Shown one piece after another: positions 45,288 through 57,166 of a DNA stretch of 64,000 nucleotides. The first letter of the stretch is position 1; each line of letters starts with the position of its first letter. This stretch comes from Monodelphis domestica (taxonomy: Eukaryota > Chordata > Mammalia > Didelphimorphia > Didelphidae). The position numbers and the translations under genes were made by a program. The stretch lies in contig NC_077227.1 of assembly GCF_027887165.1 (NCBI RefSeq), positions 64,676,607 through 64,740,606 of the forward strand, in the 5' to 3' direction. The notes beneath the pieces were generated by a model. The model was not told the origin of the DNA. It saw only the letters and a list, made by a program, of their open reading frames with translations, and ran no database searches.

Positions 45288-45652
45288 TTTTTTTTTATTT
45301 TATTTAATTAGTTAATTTAGAATATTTTTTTCATGGTTACAAGATTCATGGTCTTTCCTTACCCTCCCCAGCCACCTACCGTAACTGATGAGCAGTTCCA
45401 CTGGGTTTTACATGTATCATTGATAGAGACCTATTTCCATATAATTAATATTTGCACTAGAGTGTTCATTTAGACTCTATATCCCCAATCTTATCACCAT
45501 CATCCCTGTGATCAAGCAGGGATGTTTTTCTTCTGTGTTTCTTTTCCCATAGTTCTTCCTCTGAATGTGGATAGCGTTCTTCCTCATAAGTCCCTCTGAG
45601 TTGTCCTGTGTCATTGCATTGCTGCTAGTAGAGAAGTCCATTATATTCGATG
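45288..45652 (-). mobile_element. LINE-1 3' tail inserted in reverse
   Basis: The reverse complement of the L1 3' UTR seen at 23200-23620, starting with a T-rich run. It is flanked by a 9-bp duplication GAGAACCTA (45279-45287 and 45653-45661). Confidence 0.82.
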
Positions 45653-47084
45653 GAGAACCTAACTATTCATAGATAAAACATAGTGAAATAAAAACACCTA
45701 CTTCAAAAACAGCAAAGAAATATAATAAATGACCATAAACACAAAAAGAGCTTTAAAAAGCTCTTTCAAAAAATCAAATGAAAGAGCTGGAGGAAAATTT
45801 GGGGAAAAAAAATTTAAAGCAATGCAAGAAAACCATAAAAGAAAGATCACCCAAATGGAAACAGAGATCCAGAAACTTACAGAAGAAGGAAAAAAATGCA
45901 TTTAAAAACTAGAATTGAACAGGAAGAAGCTAACAGTTTCCTAGGACAAAAAAATAATAAAGCAAAATCAAAGGAACAAAATAATATGAGAGTATGACAT
46001 ATCACCAAAAAAAAACAAAACAAAAAAACAACTAGCCTAGAAATAGCTCAAGGAGAGGCAATACAATATGAATATTTGAACTCCCAGAAAGTTACAACCA
46101 AAATAAGAACTTAGCTACCACTCTCCAAGAAAGAAAATTGGAAGGTAAAATGGAAATTAAAAGAATACACAATTACCACCTCAAAGAAACCCAAAAATGA
46201 AATCCACAAGATTTCCACATAGCAATCCACATTGCTAAATTATGCAGCTTCCAGATTAAGGAGAAAATACTACAAGCAACAAGGAAAGGGATGTGGGGAG
46301 AAGCAACTTAAATACTATGGAACTAGAGTCAGAATACAAGATTGAGCAGCCACAATATTAAGAGAATGAAGGACATGGAACACAGAATTTCATAGAGCAA
46401 AAGAACTGGACTCACAACCAAGAAAAACATCTAGCAAAGATGAGCATAAATACAAAAGTTTAAAAATGGATATTTACAGAACTAAAAGAATTTCAACTAT
46501 TCCTGGGGGGAAACCCAGAATTCGGCAGAAAATTTGATCTATGAGAAATATACAAAGATAATGAAAGACTAATCATAAGCAAGTCAAAAGGTCAAATTGT
46601 TTGATTCTGGTATTGGAAAATGTTATCTATGGCCCCAGGGAATGGCATCATTGTCTGGGTTCTTTGAAGGGACATGTATGGAGGGAAGACTCAAGGTCAT
46701 AATGAATGTAGTAGTGGAATGAACTGAAATGGTAGTGGAATATATACCATGTAGAATGGCTATCTTATGTGGAGGGAGAGTGAATGAAGGAACTCCTCCT
46801 ATAAGAAGGGGAGGATGGGGCGGTGGGCAGGTAGTACTAGATGCCTACTCTCTCAGACCTGGAATAAGGAGAGAAGATATACAATTAGAAGGGTAAAAAT
46901 GTTCTTAATATACAGAGAAACAGGAGAGAAGAGGATTGGAATAAGAGAGGGACTGGGGGTGAGTTAAGAAAAAGAAGGACAAAGAGATAAGAAAAGGGAG
47001 GGAAGAAAGGGATACCTAGAGGGGAGTACAGATCAAAGGTGGGGGACAGAAGGCAAGGGGATAAGGGAATCAAGAAGTAAGAGA

Positions 47085-47275
47085 ACTTTTACTTTAAATG
47101 ATCACTCTATTGCAAATATTAATAATATGAAAATAGGTTTTGAATGATACATGTATAACTCAGTGGAATTGCTCCTCAGCTCCAGGAAGGGGAAGGGAAG
47201 AGGAGAGGGAAAAGAATATGAATCATGTAGCCATAGTAAAATATTCTTAATTAATTAAAAATTAAGAGAGCTCAA
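47085..47275 (+). mobile_element. Short LINE-1 3' tail
   Basis: Matches the last 190 bp of the 23.6 kb L1, including 'ataggttttgaat' and an A-rich end. It interrupts the spacer of the older L1. TAAGAGA occurs on both sides. Confidence 0.65.
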
Positions 47276-47876
47276 TAGTGGAGGATAAAGATGGGATTTT
47301 GGAAAAGAGAACAGAAGAATTAAAAAGTAAGGAGGAAGGGAAAAGGAGTGATCTTTGGGAAAGGTGGGCCAATTTGGAACTAGGAGGAGTAGGGAAGAAG
47401 TTATGGCAAGGTTTGGAGGGAAGGGCTATGAATTGTAAAGGTATTACTCAAAGAATACTGGACATTTGAGGAGGGATACGGCAGAAAGAAAGGAAGAAGG
47501 AAACTAACAGTGAGGAGGATCAGAAGAGAAAAAGCACAGCTTGTAAATGGGATGAATTCACCCATGGCAAGAAAATGGATAACAAAAAAGACAAAAAACC
47601 AAGACCAGACAATATGTGGTTTATAAGAAACACATTGAAAATGAGAGATGCACATAAAGTAAAAGTGAAGGACTGAAGTAGAATATACTTTGCTTCAGGT
47701 GATTCAGAGAAGACAAAAGTAGCAGTCATGATTTCTGACACAGTTAGTGTTAAAATGGATAAAATTGTAAGGGATGATCCGGATAACTATATTATTGTAG
47801 GGGGGTGGATACTATGGATAATAAAGTATTATCAATATTGGACCTGTGTGTACCAAGTGTTATAGCATCCAGATTT

Positions 47877-48091
47877 AAAAAAAAAATTTTTTTAAACCCT
47901 TACCTTCCATCTTAGAATCAATATCGTATATTGGATCCAAGGCAGAAGAGTAGTCAGGGCTAGGCCATGGAGGTTAATTAAATGACTTGCCCAGGATCAC
48001 ACAGCTAGGAAGTGTATGAGGCCAGATTTGAACCTAGGACCTCCCATCTCCAGGCCTGGCTCTCAATTGACTGAGCTACCCAGTTGCCTCC
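47877..48091 (-). mobile_element. tRNA-related SINE (WSINE1-like)
   Basis: A nearly full-length reverse copy with the CAGGGTCACACAGCTAGGAAG-type core. The 13-bp duplication AGCATCCAGATTT lies at 47864-47876 and 48092-48104, splitting the ORF2 relic of the host L1. Confidence 0.85.
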
Positions 48092-48284
48092 AGCATCCAG
48101 ATTTTTAAAGAAAAATTAAATGAGATACAGATGGAAATAGATAACAAAATAATAATTGCAGAGACATTAATTTCCCCTCTCAGAATTAGAAAAATCTAAA
48201 CAAAAAATAAATAAGAATGAAGGAGATGAATAGAACTTTTGATAAGTTCAATATGACAGCTATCTGGGGAGACCCTACACACTT

Positions 48285-48880
48285 GCATGAGCTTAGTAGT
48301 AGATCTAAGTCTAATATACACATAATCCAAACTATGGAGGAATCTAGGGCAAATTAGACCCACTGAGGAAAGCAGCCATAAAAGGAATACTTGTAAGTTT
48401 CCCTGAGATTTCTGGCAATATCCAAATCTCATTGAGAGGCACTGCTACTCTCAGCCAAAGGTCATGTACAAAGCTGACTTGTTACAGCAAACTGCAAGAG
48501 TCTTATCTAGGGAAATGTTCGAGGTTCATTGTGAAGTGTTTTTTAAGCCTCTAAGAGATATTTATGTTCTGTTCCTGGGAAAGCTTTAAACCTTTTGTAC
48601 CAACCCTCCATAAACAAAAAATCTTTATGTCATCTCGCAAGCAGATGTTTCACAATGTACATATATATCTTGATGTATGGATCTATTGCCTAACAGAACT
48701 CTCTCATTATAAAAGTTTGCCTCTTTGTCATAATAAACAGAAATCATGGAGATCACGCATGATCCCATCTGGCCCTTGCTTTCTCTCTCTGTCTCTCTGT
48801 CTCTTTCTCTCTGTGTCTCTCTCTGTGTGTCTGTGTGTCTGTCTCTCTCCCCTTGTGGGACAATGGTTTATAGACCAAAA
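48285..48880 (+). mobile_element. Probable solo LTR
   Basis: A TATA-like ATTATAAAAG near 48707, a polyadenylation-type AATAAA near 48732 and a following TCTG-rich U5-like tract. It interrupts ORF2 of the old L1 at 44.4-48.3 kb. The ends are not resolved. Confidence 0.42.
48780..48852 (+). repeat. (TC)n/(TCTG)n repeat in LTR U5-like region
   Basis: TCTC and TCTG units; the reading frame through it is an artefact. Confidence 0.85.
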
Positions 48881-48889
48881 ATATCCTAC

Positions 48890-49450
48890 CAAAAGCTTAC
48901 TTTAATTATGTAGATAGTTTTGCATTTCTGAGAGGTTGTGGTACTAGAACATTGAGTATAACCAAGCTAGAAAGACTCTGTTTTGGAGAAACTGTGGCCC
49001 TGGCAACAGATTGTGTCTGTTGCCTATGGACCAATATAGCTAAATATAGTCCTGAGACTATATATGTAAACTGAGAACCAAATGGACTAAGATGATCAAA
49101 CTAAGTGTCGATAGGAACACAGAGAAAATGACCTAATATTGTATTGCTAGAGAAGTTGTGAATTCATTTTTTAGAAAACAAAATGGAAATACATATGAAT
49201 AATTGTTAAGTTGTTTATGCTCATTGACCTAGGATTAGGCCCTAAGGGCATTATTGAGAGGGTTAAAAGTTGGGTTTATATGAAATATCTATGGAAGATT
49301 TGTTTGTAATGACAAAAAAAAGCAGAAATAACACAAATGCAATGATTGGGAGGAAAGACTGACTAGACTATGATACTGGAATGTAATGTATTATATTATT
49401 AGAAATAACAAACTTTGAAAATAAAAAGAAAATAAAGGAAATATATGAAG
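48890..49450 (+). mobile_element. Diverged LINE-1 3' region
   Basis: Phrases such as 'attgctagagaagttgtgaa' and 'ggaatgtaatgtattatattatt' resemble the ORF2 end of the old L1s in this window. Confidence is limited by divergence. Confidence 0.45.
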
Positions 49451-51129
49451 AGAAGAGAATAAGAATAATGAATACCATGATTACATCTTAAAAAAATAAG
49501 TCAAAAAATAGGGGGAAAAAATTTCAAAGTAAAACAAATCCAAAGGAACTCAAAAACAGAGGATGTTTATATTACCGCATATGTATAGTTTACATATTTT
49601 AAATAAATTATAAATAATGTGGAATTTATGTTGTAGTATGGTGCCTGGAACATAGTAAACACTTACTCTTAATTGAATAGAATTGAATAACAGAAGTAGG
49701 ATTTGAGTCTGATAACATGACTGGCCAAGGGAAAGACTGAAGTACATATGACCCATCAGAGAGGGGGATGAGGAATGGAGGCAGTAGAGTTGATCTCACT
49801 GGGAGCTCCCAAATTCCTGAGATATACCAAAAAGTGGGAGGGTCAAAAGAATGGGCATGACTTCTATTGGTTTGCCTCTGAATCCAGATATCACTGAGAG
49901 AAATCAGTCAGTCAATGAGCATTTAAGCCACAGTAAGACCAACTCAACACACATACATATTTGGCAATTTTTTAAAAAGCAGAAAAATATGTAAAGTAAA
50001 ATGTTTTGATTATGTGCTAAATCCACAGCATTTTCCCAAGTGGCATTAAGTCTCAAAGCAGTTTGCCCATTCACGTTCATTCTTATTCTGAAATGTATTA
50101 GTGTGAGACGTTACATTGTTTTGTGCCAAACAGTTTCCACATCTGTCTTTCTCCAGAGTGTTTGCTTGTAACAAGTTGTGTTCTCCACCAGAGCCTTGCT
50201 TCACTTTGTTTTATTAGTGTTATTTAGTTATTAATAATGGTCCCAAAGTACAAGTAGGGAAGCTGATAGCACTGATAAGCCTAAGAAAAGTCGTAACGTG
50301 CTAGCTATGTTTATATAAGAAATACTTATTAAATAATGGGGTCCATTAGTATGAGAGATTTTCAGCTTGCTCAAAGTGTCTTAGAATATATTGGTCACCT
50401 AAAATGAGGTGCTGCTGTATTCAGATGGGAGCTGCAAGGGACCTCAAAGATCCTCCAAATCCAAACCCTTTCTTCTTCCAAAACAAAGGCTGGAGATGAG
50501 AAGTGATATATGCTCCAAGTCATATAAATCATAGGTGATAAGAGCCAGATTTTTTGAACGCAAGTCCTCAAGCTCCTTCCCTTTCCCAGTAAGAGGTAAC
50601 ATTACTTTAAGGTTATTACTATCTAATGGCCTTTCAAGGAACCATTTGTGAGGCAATCTGGGATTCTTTCCAATGAGTAAAGCCTTTATGACATGAGGTA
50701 GTGGCACCTACATCACAATACAGCTTCTAGTCAGGTGAGGACAGAACTCCTGCAGGAAGCTGTCTGCTAGCTTGGAGATATTCTCCCCACCTTGGGGTGA
50801 AAGATTGATGGTAAGGTGGTTCTGCTGAAAGCCCAAATGGTCTTCTTACATTGGAGAAATAGAACTTCTGTGGGCCTTGACTTTATCCAGGTTCTATATC
50901 TAACTTCAGATCACTAATCTTGAAGGAAAACAACTTAGGATTTTTCAGTATTCTCATTGTTAACCAAGAAATAGGCAATTTTTTTTGAAAATGGATAAGA
51001 AAATAGTTGAGAATCTTGGGTCTGATGTTAGCAAGCACTTTAAGGTAAATCTACGGGTGTTTAGAACATTCCCATTTAAAAGCTTGGATTGTTTTAGAAA
51101 CAGTATGCCTTTTCCCTGATGTTTTAAAG
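49450..51129. other. End of DYDC2 5' intron
   Basis: AT-rich, with a reversed MIR relic at 50425-50585 and a faint transposase-like trace at 50240-50310. A small DYDC2 start exon could be hidden here; none is evident. Confidence 0.5.
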
Positions 51130-51285
51130 GAGCTGGCTCTGGATCAACAGTACTTGAAGAGGTGCCTGGGATCCTGCTTAGCTCAGGCACTTGCTGAGGT
51201 GGTTCGGCGTCGACCATCGGATCCGATAGAATTCCTGGCATATTGGCTTTATGATTATAGGAGAAAGATTAATGAAAAAGAGGAG
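51130..51285 (+). CDS. DYDC2: DYDC2 DPY30-motif exon without an ATG
   Basis: This is a 52-codon open exon between acceptor TTTTAAAG and donor GTATGT. The DPY30 motif is intact and about 60 percent identical to that of DYDC1 by eye. In human DYDC2, as I recall, a Met opens the motif; here the aligned codon is CTG, preceded in frame by GAG CTG GCT. The upstream intron strand is also open in frame for many codons but has no ATG. Confidence 0.9.
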
Positions 51286-54200
51286 GTATGTGGACACAGC
51301 ATCTGCTTCACTTTTGATTTTCAGAATTCCCTGGAGTAACTTGTATTTGGAGGAAGGTCCTAGATCATGTCCAGATCTCCTCGCCATACTGTATTTCAGA
51401 GAACTTGGGCTCAATCTCAGTGGCACTATCCTCAGGGCAGCTTCAGATTAGAGATGATTTTAGTTCCAGCTCAGCTGTCAAAGGTAATTTAGTTGTAGAA
51501 GTTCCTGAAGTCAGAGATTTGCAGTACAGAAAGACTAAGCATCTAATTTCAGAAACTTTTAATGGTGAAGAGATTTTCAATAACCCTCAAGAGAGCAAAG
51601 AGCTTACTTACAAGCTCAGCAATTTGTATTGGGATGTGACTCCCTACCCTCCTACCCAGAGATGTTTCCTTATTATATCCAGTAATGGCCAGGTCACAGA
51701 CTTTTATTAACAGCTCATCTAAATCTTTACTCTCTGGGATTTGGTTTTTTCGCAACAATAGAAAATGATAGAGAAGCTTCATCTGGAAGAGGAGAAAAAT
51801 CAAAATGAAATGGAACTGCAAATAGCAGAACAACTGAAGGCAGAAGAAATTGAGTTCGAGATGAAACATAAAGAATTTCAAAGAGTGAGTTACCTTCGCT
51901 ACTTTCAGTGAAAACTTTATGGCCCAGAAACAAAGTTCTTATACATGTCAAAATTTCATATACTTAAGAATCAGGGGCAACTAGGTGTCTTAGTGATTAG
52001 AAAGACAGGCCTAGAGATGGGAGGTCCTGGGTTCAAATTCAAGTTATTTAACCCCCATGCCTAGCCCTTACTACTCTTCTATGTTAGAACCAATAGTTAG
52101 TATTGATCTTAAGGAGGAAGATAAGAGTTTTATTAAAAAAAAAAAGCATTCCACATCAAATCCCCCACCTTTTTACATTTACAGATGCTACTATTTAATC
52201 CCCCATTGGATTTGGCAAGGAAATGTTAATGTATAACTTATTTTAAAGATACTGGTATTGGAGTGTCTTTTACTAAATATATAAACAAACATCATGATAT
52301 TTTGTAGAATTATGCCTCATATTTCATGAAATCAGAAATTTAGTAACCATCTGGTCCAGTACTCAAATTTTACAGATAAGTAAAGGTCAGAGGGGTAAAT
52401 TGATTTTCCCAAGTTTACATAGGTACTAAGTAGAAGAATGGGGATTTGAACCCAGGTCTTCCAAACCTATATTCAGCATTGTTTCCATTGTACCATGCTG
52501 ACTCATATAAGTCACCCCTTTTCTGATTACTTCAGCAAAAATAGTTGGTTTTCCTTCACTTTATATTTATTTCTTAGGTGTCTTTTAAAGCACCTAATGG
52601 GAAGAGTTCATGGGTTCCTTTCTGTTTATGATCCATTTTCAGATAGAAAAGTTATTTATTTTACTCTGATTTATTTCTTTCAGTAAACATCTTTGCATTT
52701 GAAGCAAATGGTATCTCTGCTTCTCAGAGCTCAAGATTATCTACAGTGAAGAAAAGTCTTTTTCTTGGACTGCTCAGTGTGCTGATAATCTCAGAGCAAA
52801 AAATCTTTTTATTTAATCCTGTCCTTTGATTTCATTACTGTAGGAACCTCAGCATAGAAACTCCTCCATCTAAGGCAGATCTTCCATTCATCTGTTACTC
52901 AAGGTCTTAGAACACAGAGCCCTGGCACACAGAGTGTAAATGAATGGTCCATTTTCACACATTCAATAGGTATGATCATCAGGAGTAGTTGAACACAAGA
53001 CTCACTTCCTCCAGGACCTTCCTCTCTCATGGTAGAGTATGAACACTATACCATGCTGACTCTGGCATTACTTGAACTTTTAGAATTATGGTTATCTTGT
53101 ACTTTTGCTCAGTCCACATTTCTTTCTCTGGACAATAAATACCACTTTGTTTTTAGGATTGAGGCAAATTGGAAATATTAGATCCCTTTCTTGGGTCCCA
53201 TATTATTCTTATGTCTATAAATTAAGACTGACCCCAGAATTCCATTGAAGTTTGGAATTAGATATATCATTTCCATCATAAAGGTAGCAAAGCTATTCAT
53301 CTTGATTTAGTTTTCTTCTTCCAGAAATGTTTATTCCATTTATTTGAATTGCCTTGGTTTGGATTCAGGCAAAGTAGGATGTTTCTGTCTAATTATTGAC
53401 TTATTGCATGCATCATATGTTGTTTATTTTATCAAGGTGGCAAATTTACTTTTTTAAATATTTTAGTAACTCACTGTTAAAAGCAACCAGTGCAGTAGAG
53501 CCTCTGAGCATGCTATTAGTTCCAATCTGACCTCAGACACTAATTGTGTAACCTTGGACAAGTCATTTAACTTTTGTTTATCTCATTATCCTCGTCTGTC
53601 AAATGGGAATAATAATAGCACCTTCTTCCCAGGGTTATTGTGAGGATCAAGTAGGTATTATCTGTAAAGAGCTTGACAGAGTGCTTATTAGCAGAACATA
53701 GGAGGGGCTAAGGAATGCTATTATTGTTATTTATTTACATGCAAGCATCCCAGGTGTGTTCTAGCAAATTTGTTGGGGAACTCAAGGAACTTATAATATA
53801 ATGAAGAAGATAGCATAGAAAAGGGAATTGACTATTTGTCTATCAAATATTTGTTGAGCAGCAACTATGTACAAGTTACATAGCAGTTTTTTAATGGCAG
53901 CTTGAGTGTCGGGAAAGTTTTCTGATGGGATCTTCTTTCCCTTCAAGACTGTTGCCTTGTTTCAGGTCATGGCTCCTAATATCTGGCCAAAGGTGCCAGA
54001 TATTGGATAGTACAAGTCAAGTAACCACTCTTTTATGGAAATAGGACTAAGATTCAAAAGTGTCCCATGAAAAACTCCTACTTTAGCTTTTTTATTTGTT
54101 TGATTTTGAATAAATTAAATAGTAATTAATGATGATTCGTTATTTAGAGGGTAGAGAGGAGAGTAGACCAGTTGAATCAGGAAAACTCCAGGTTTCAGCT

Positions 54201-57116
54201 CTTGCTTCTGATTCTTTTTTAACTGTGTGACCCTGGACAAATCACTTTAACCTGTCAATGCCATCAAGCAAAGCTTTCAGACTGCACAATTTAGAAGTTT
54301 CCTGTCTTCATTAGCGGATGGAGTATTCTTCGTTAGCTGATGAAATCCTAGCCTAGATTGTTTTTAAGCCAAAGTGGCTGAGGAAGAAATATCTAGGAAA
54401 TAATATGCTGCCAATTCATCTTTAACTTTTCATTTTAGTTAATATTAACTAAATCATACAATGATCCAGATTTATCATATCAGTAAGCAGCCCTTTGCTA
54501 TATAAAGTCTACAAAGACTTTCTATAATCTAAGAAAGAGCAGTTATTCTTCCTAATATTTTTTTAACTCAGATACAGGTTTGCTCTGGGCTTGTTAGGGT
54601 CTGAATGCTAGTCAATGAATCAGTAAGATGAAGAAAGATTTTTATAGAGTAGAGTGCTAAATATATCATATTCAGGAGGTATTTCTTTCCCACAGAATAT
54701 TGTTTATGTAAAACATTAATAAAATGTTTTTAAGAATCCTCTGTAAACCCAAGCTATTCAAGTGGCCATAGTTCATTCCCAGATATTCACCTGCTGCTTA
54801 CATAAACATCTTTGCTGTGGCCTTCGGCAGAGCACAGAGGTGTCTCTGTGAGAATTATCCATGGCTGCTTTCTCCCTATCATCCTTTGGACCCTATCAGA
54901 TCTACACTGATTTATTATTACCTTTCCTCTGATTGTGACTCCAAATAAAAAAACATTCTGAGAACTTTTAAAGGGCTAGTTTTCTCTTTTATATTCTAAC
55001 CAACTTCTATTCTACTATTCTAAGTCCTTTTTCTCTTTTATAGTCTAACCACCAAAATACCTTTAAATTCAAATAAATGTAATCTTTTCAATTACCCATA
55101 ACCCCCACAAGAGTAGAAAATTAATGGTAGGAAGAGATGGCGATGATGACCTGCCTTGGGGTAGACTATGTGCCTGAGGCACTTGTAACAAACTGTCAGA
55201 TGGAATTTATAGTTCATTGAGCATCAACATTCAGTTTTTCTTTTCATCATTCTTACTATACTTTCCCCAAATCTCTCCCATTTTTATAGATTTCTATCTT
55301 CCCACAAGTCACCCTTTACTAGCCAACAGGAATTTCCCCCACTCTTGCTTAAGAACCTCTTAGTATGTTTCTCTACCTTGTTTTCCTTCTTTGTTCATTG
55401 TGCATTTTAACTTTCACTGTTTAGAATGATGGTCTCTAAGTTAGGAGCCATAGCATGATGGAGGTGGGGATCAAGGTGGACTTGACCTGTCTCCACTGGC
55501 TGTGTGAGCAGCCCATCAGAGGAGAGAGGAAACCAAATCATAACCAATAAAACCAAACCTGCCCTTATCTTCTCCAACATTTCCCTACTTCCCTACTGAG
55601 TCCCCTCTTTTTGCTTCTTAACCTTTCCGCCATCTGTAATCCCTCAGAGCAGCTAAAAACTAAACTGACTGCTACTCCCAGCACCTACAGTTTCAATTGG
55701 GAAAAGTCTATCTCCACTCACCTGATGACTTCCGCAGGTGCTTCTTGAGGTGACACCTCTGCACTTGGGGACAATGACTGATAAGAACTCCACTCCCTTT
55801 GAATAGAACAGAGGAGAGATGAGTCACTTAAATTCAGGCATGAATGGATTGTCCTTCTCTATCTGCCCACTAAACTGTCCATATTCCAAACTTCTCCATT
55901 ACTGTACTACATCATCTGGGCACCATTCCCTCTACTTCTCACTTTCTCTCATGCCACACTCACATGAACACATGCCAGATCCTGCCATTCTACTTTTCAT
56001 ATCTCTCACATCTATCCCCCTGATCCCTTTCCCCGTGGCTATCACCCTAATTCAGGATTGAGGATCCTCAGTCAACTAAACTATTGCCATGGCTTCCTAA
56101 CTGGTTTTCCTGCATCATCTCTCTATCCTCTACCCAGCTTCCAAAGTTATTTTCATCAAAGGTAAATTTCTGTAGCTCCCTATTGATTCTGGAATTAAAT
56201 ATTACTTTATCACATCATTTTTATTTCTATTTTTACATAAACTTTATAATGTATATAATATATAAATAAGCAAATATACACAACACAGACTGGGGTATGT
56301 ATTCTAAACATTTTTTTCTGATGTTGCACAGTCTTCTGGAGACCATGGGTTGAGAATACTTAAAGGATCCTGAGTTTCAATGCATTCAATTTGGCTACAG
56401 AAGGAAAAGTGATGAATAATGGGTAAAAGTACAAAGATTCAAATTCAGGCAGAATTAGAACTATCCCAAAATAGTATACTGGTCTGCCAGGGGAAGTAAT
56501 GGGTTTCCTTTTATTGGAGCACTCAAGAAGAGGCTGGATGATCACTTATCAGGCATGTCAAAGCAATAATTCTTTTTCAGGTAAGTTTTGGACTCAATCA
56601 CCACTGAGTTCCTTTTCGACTCTAAAATCCTATGGTTCTATGAAGGACCTGCCCTGAAAGTTCCTTAACTTCAGGATTTCAAATTGTATTTTTTAAAATT
56701 AGTTCTTGCAATCTGAAACTATACCCAGAGAGTTATAAAATTATGTATACCCTTAGACCTTGCAAAACAACTGTTGGATTGGTTTCTGAGGGTGATCAGG
56801 GGAAAAAACAAAAAAAAAACCCCTTTATGTTCTAAAATATTTATAGCAACTCTCTTTGTGGTGGCATTGAGGGGATGCCCATCAATTGAGGAATGGCTGA
56901 ACAAGTTGTGATGTAGTACTGTACAATAAGAAATAAGTAGGGTAATTTCTAAAAGAATATGGAAAGACCTACAAAAAATGATGAAGAGTGAAATGAGTAG
57001 AGCCAAGAGAACATTATATACAGCTACAGAATTAATGTTTGAAGAATAACTTGTGAATATGCACCTCCAGAGAACCAATAAATAGAAACACAGAAGACAC
57101 AGTTTACATTTATATG

Positions 57117-57166
<50 letters not shown>

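Larger units (their letters stand above)
44400..48260 (+). mobile_element. Ancient LINE-1, 5' two thirds, interrupted
   Basis: It starts with a YY1-like AAGATGGC (44417-44424) in a 5' UTR. ORF1 relics follow at about 45680-46580, a purine-rich spacer at 46600-47530 and the endonuclease part of ORF2 at 47540-47876 and 48105-48260. It is broken by a reverse L1 tail, a forward L1 tail and a SINE. All frames are dead. It lies just inside the DYDC2 5' intron. Confidence 0.75.
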
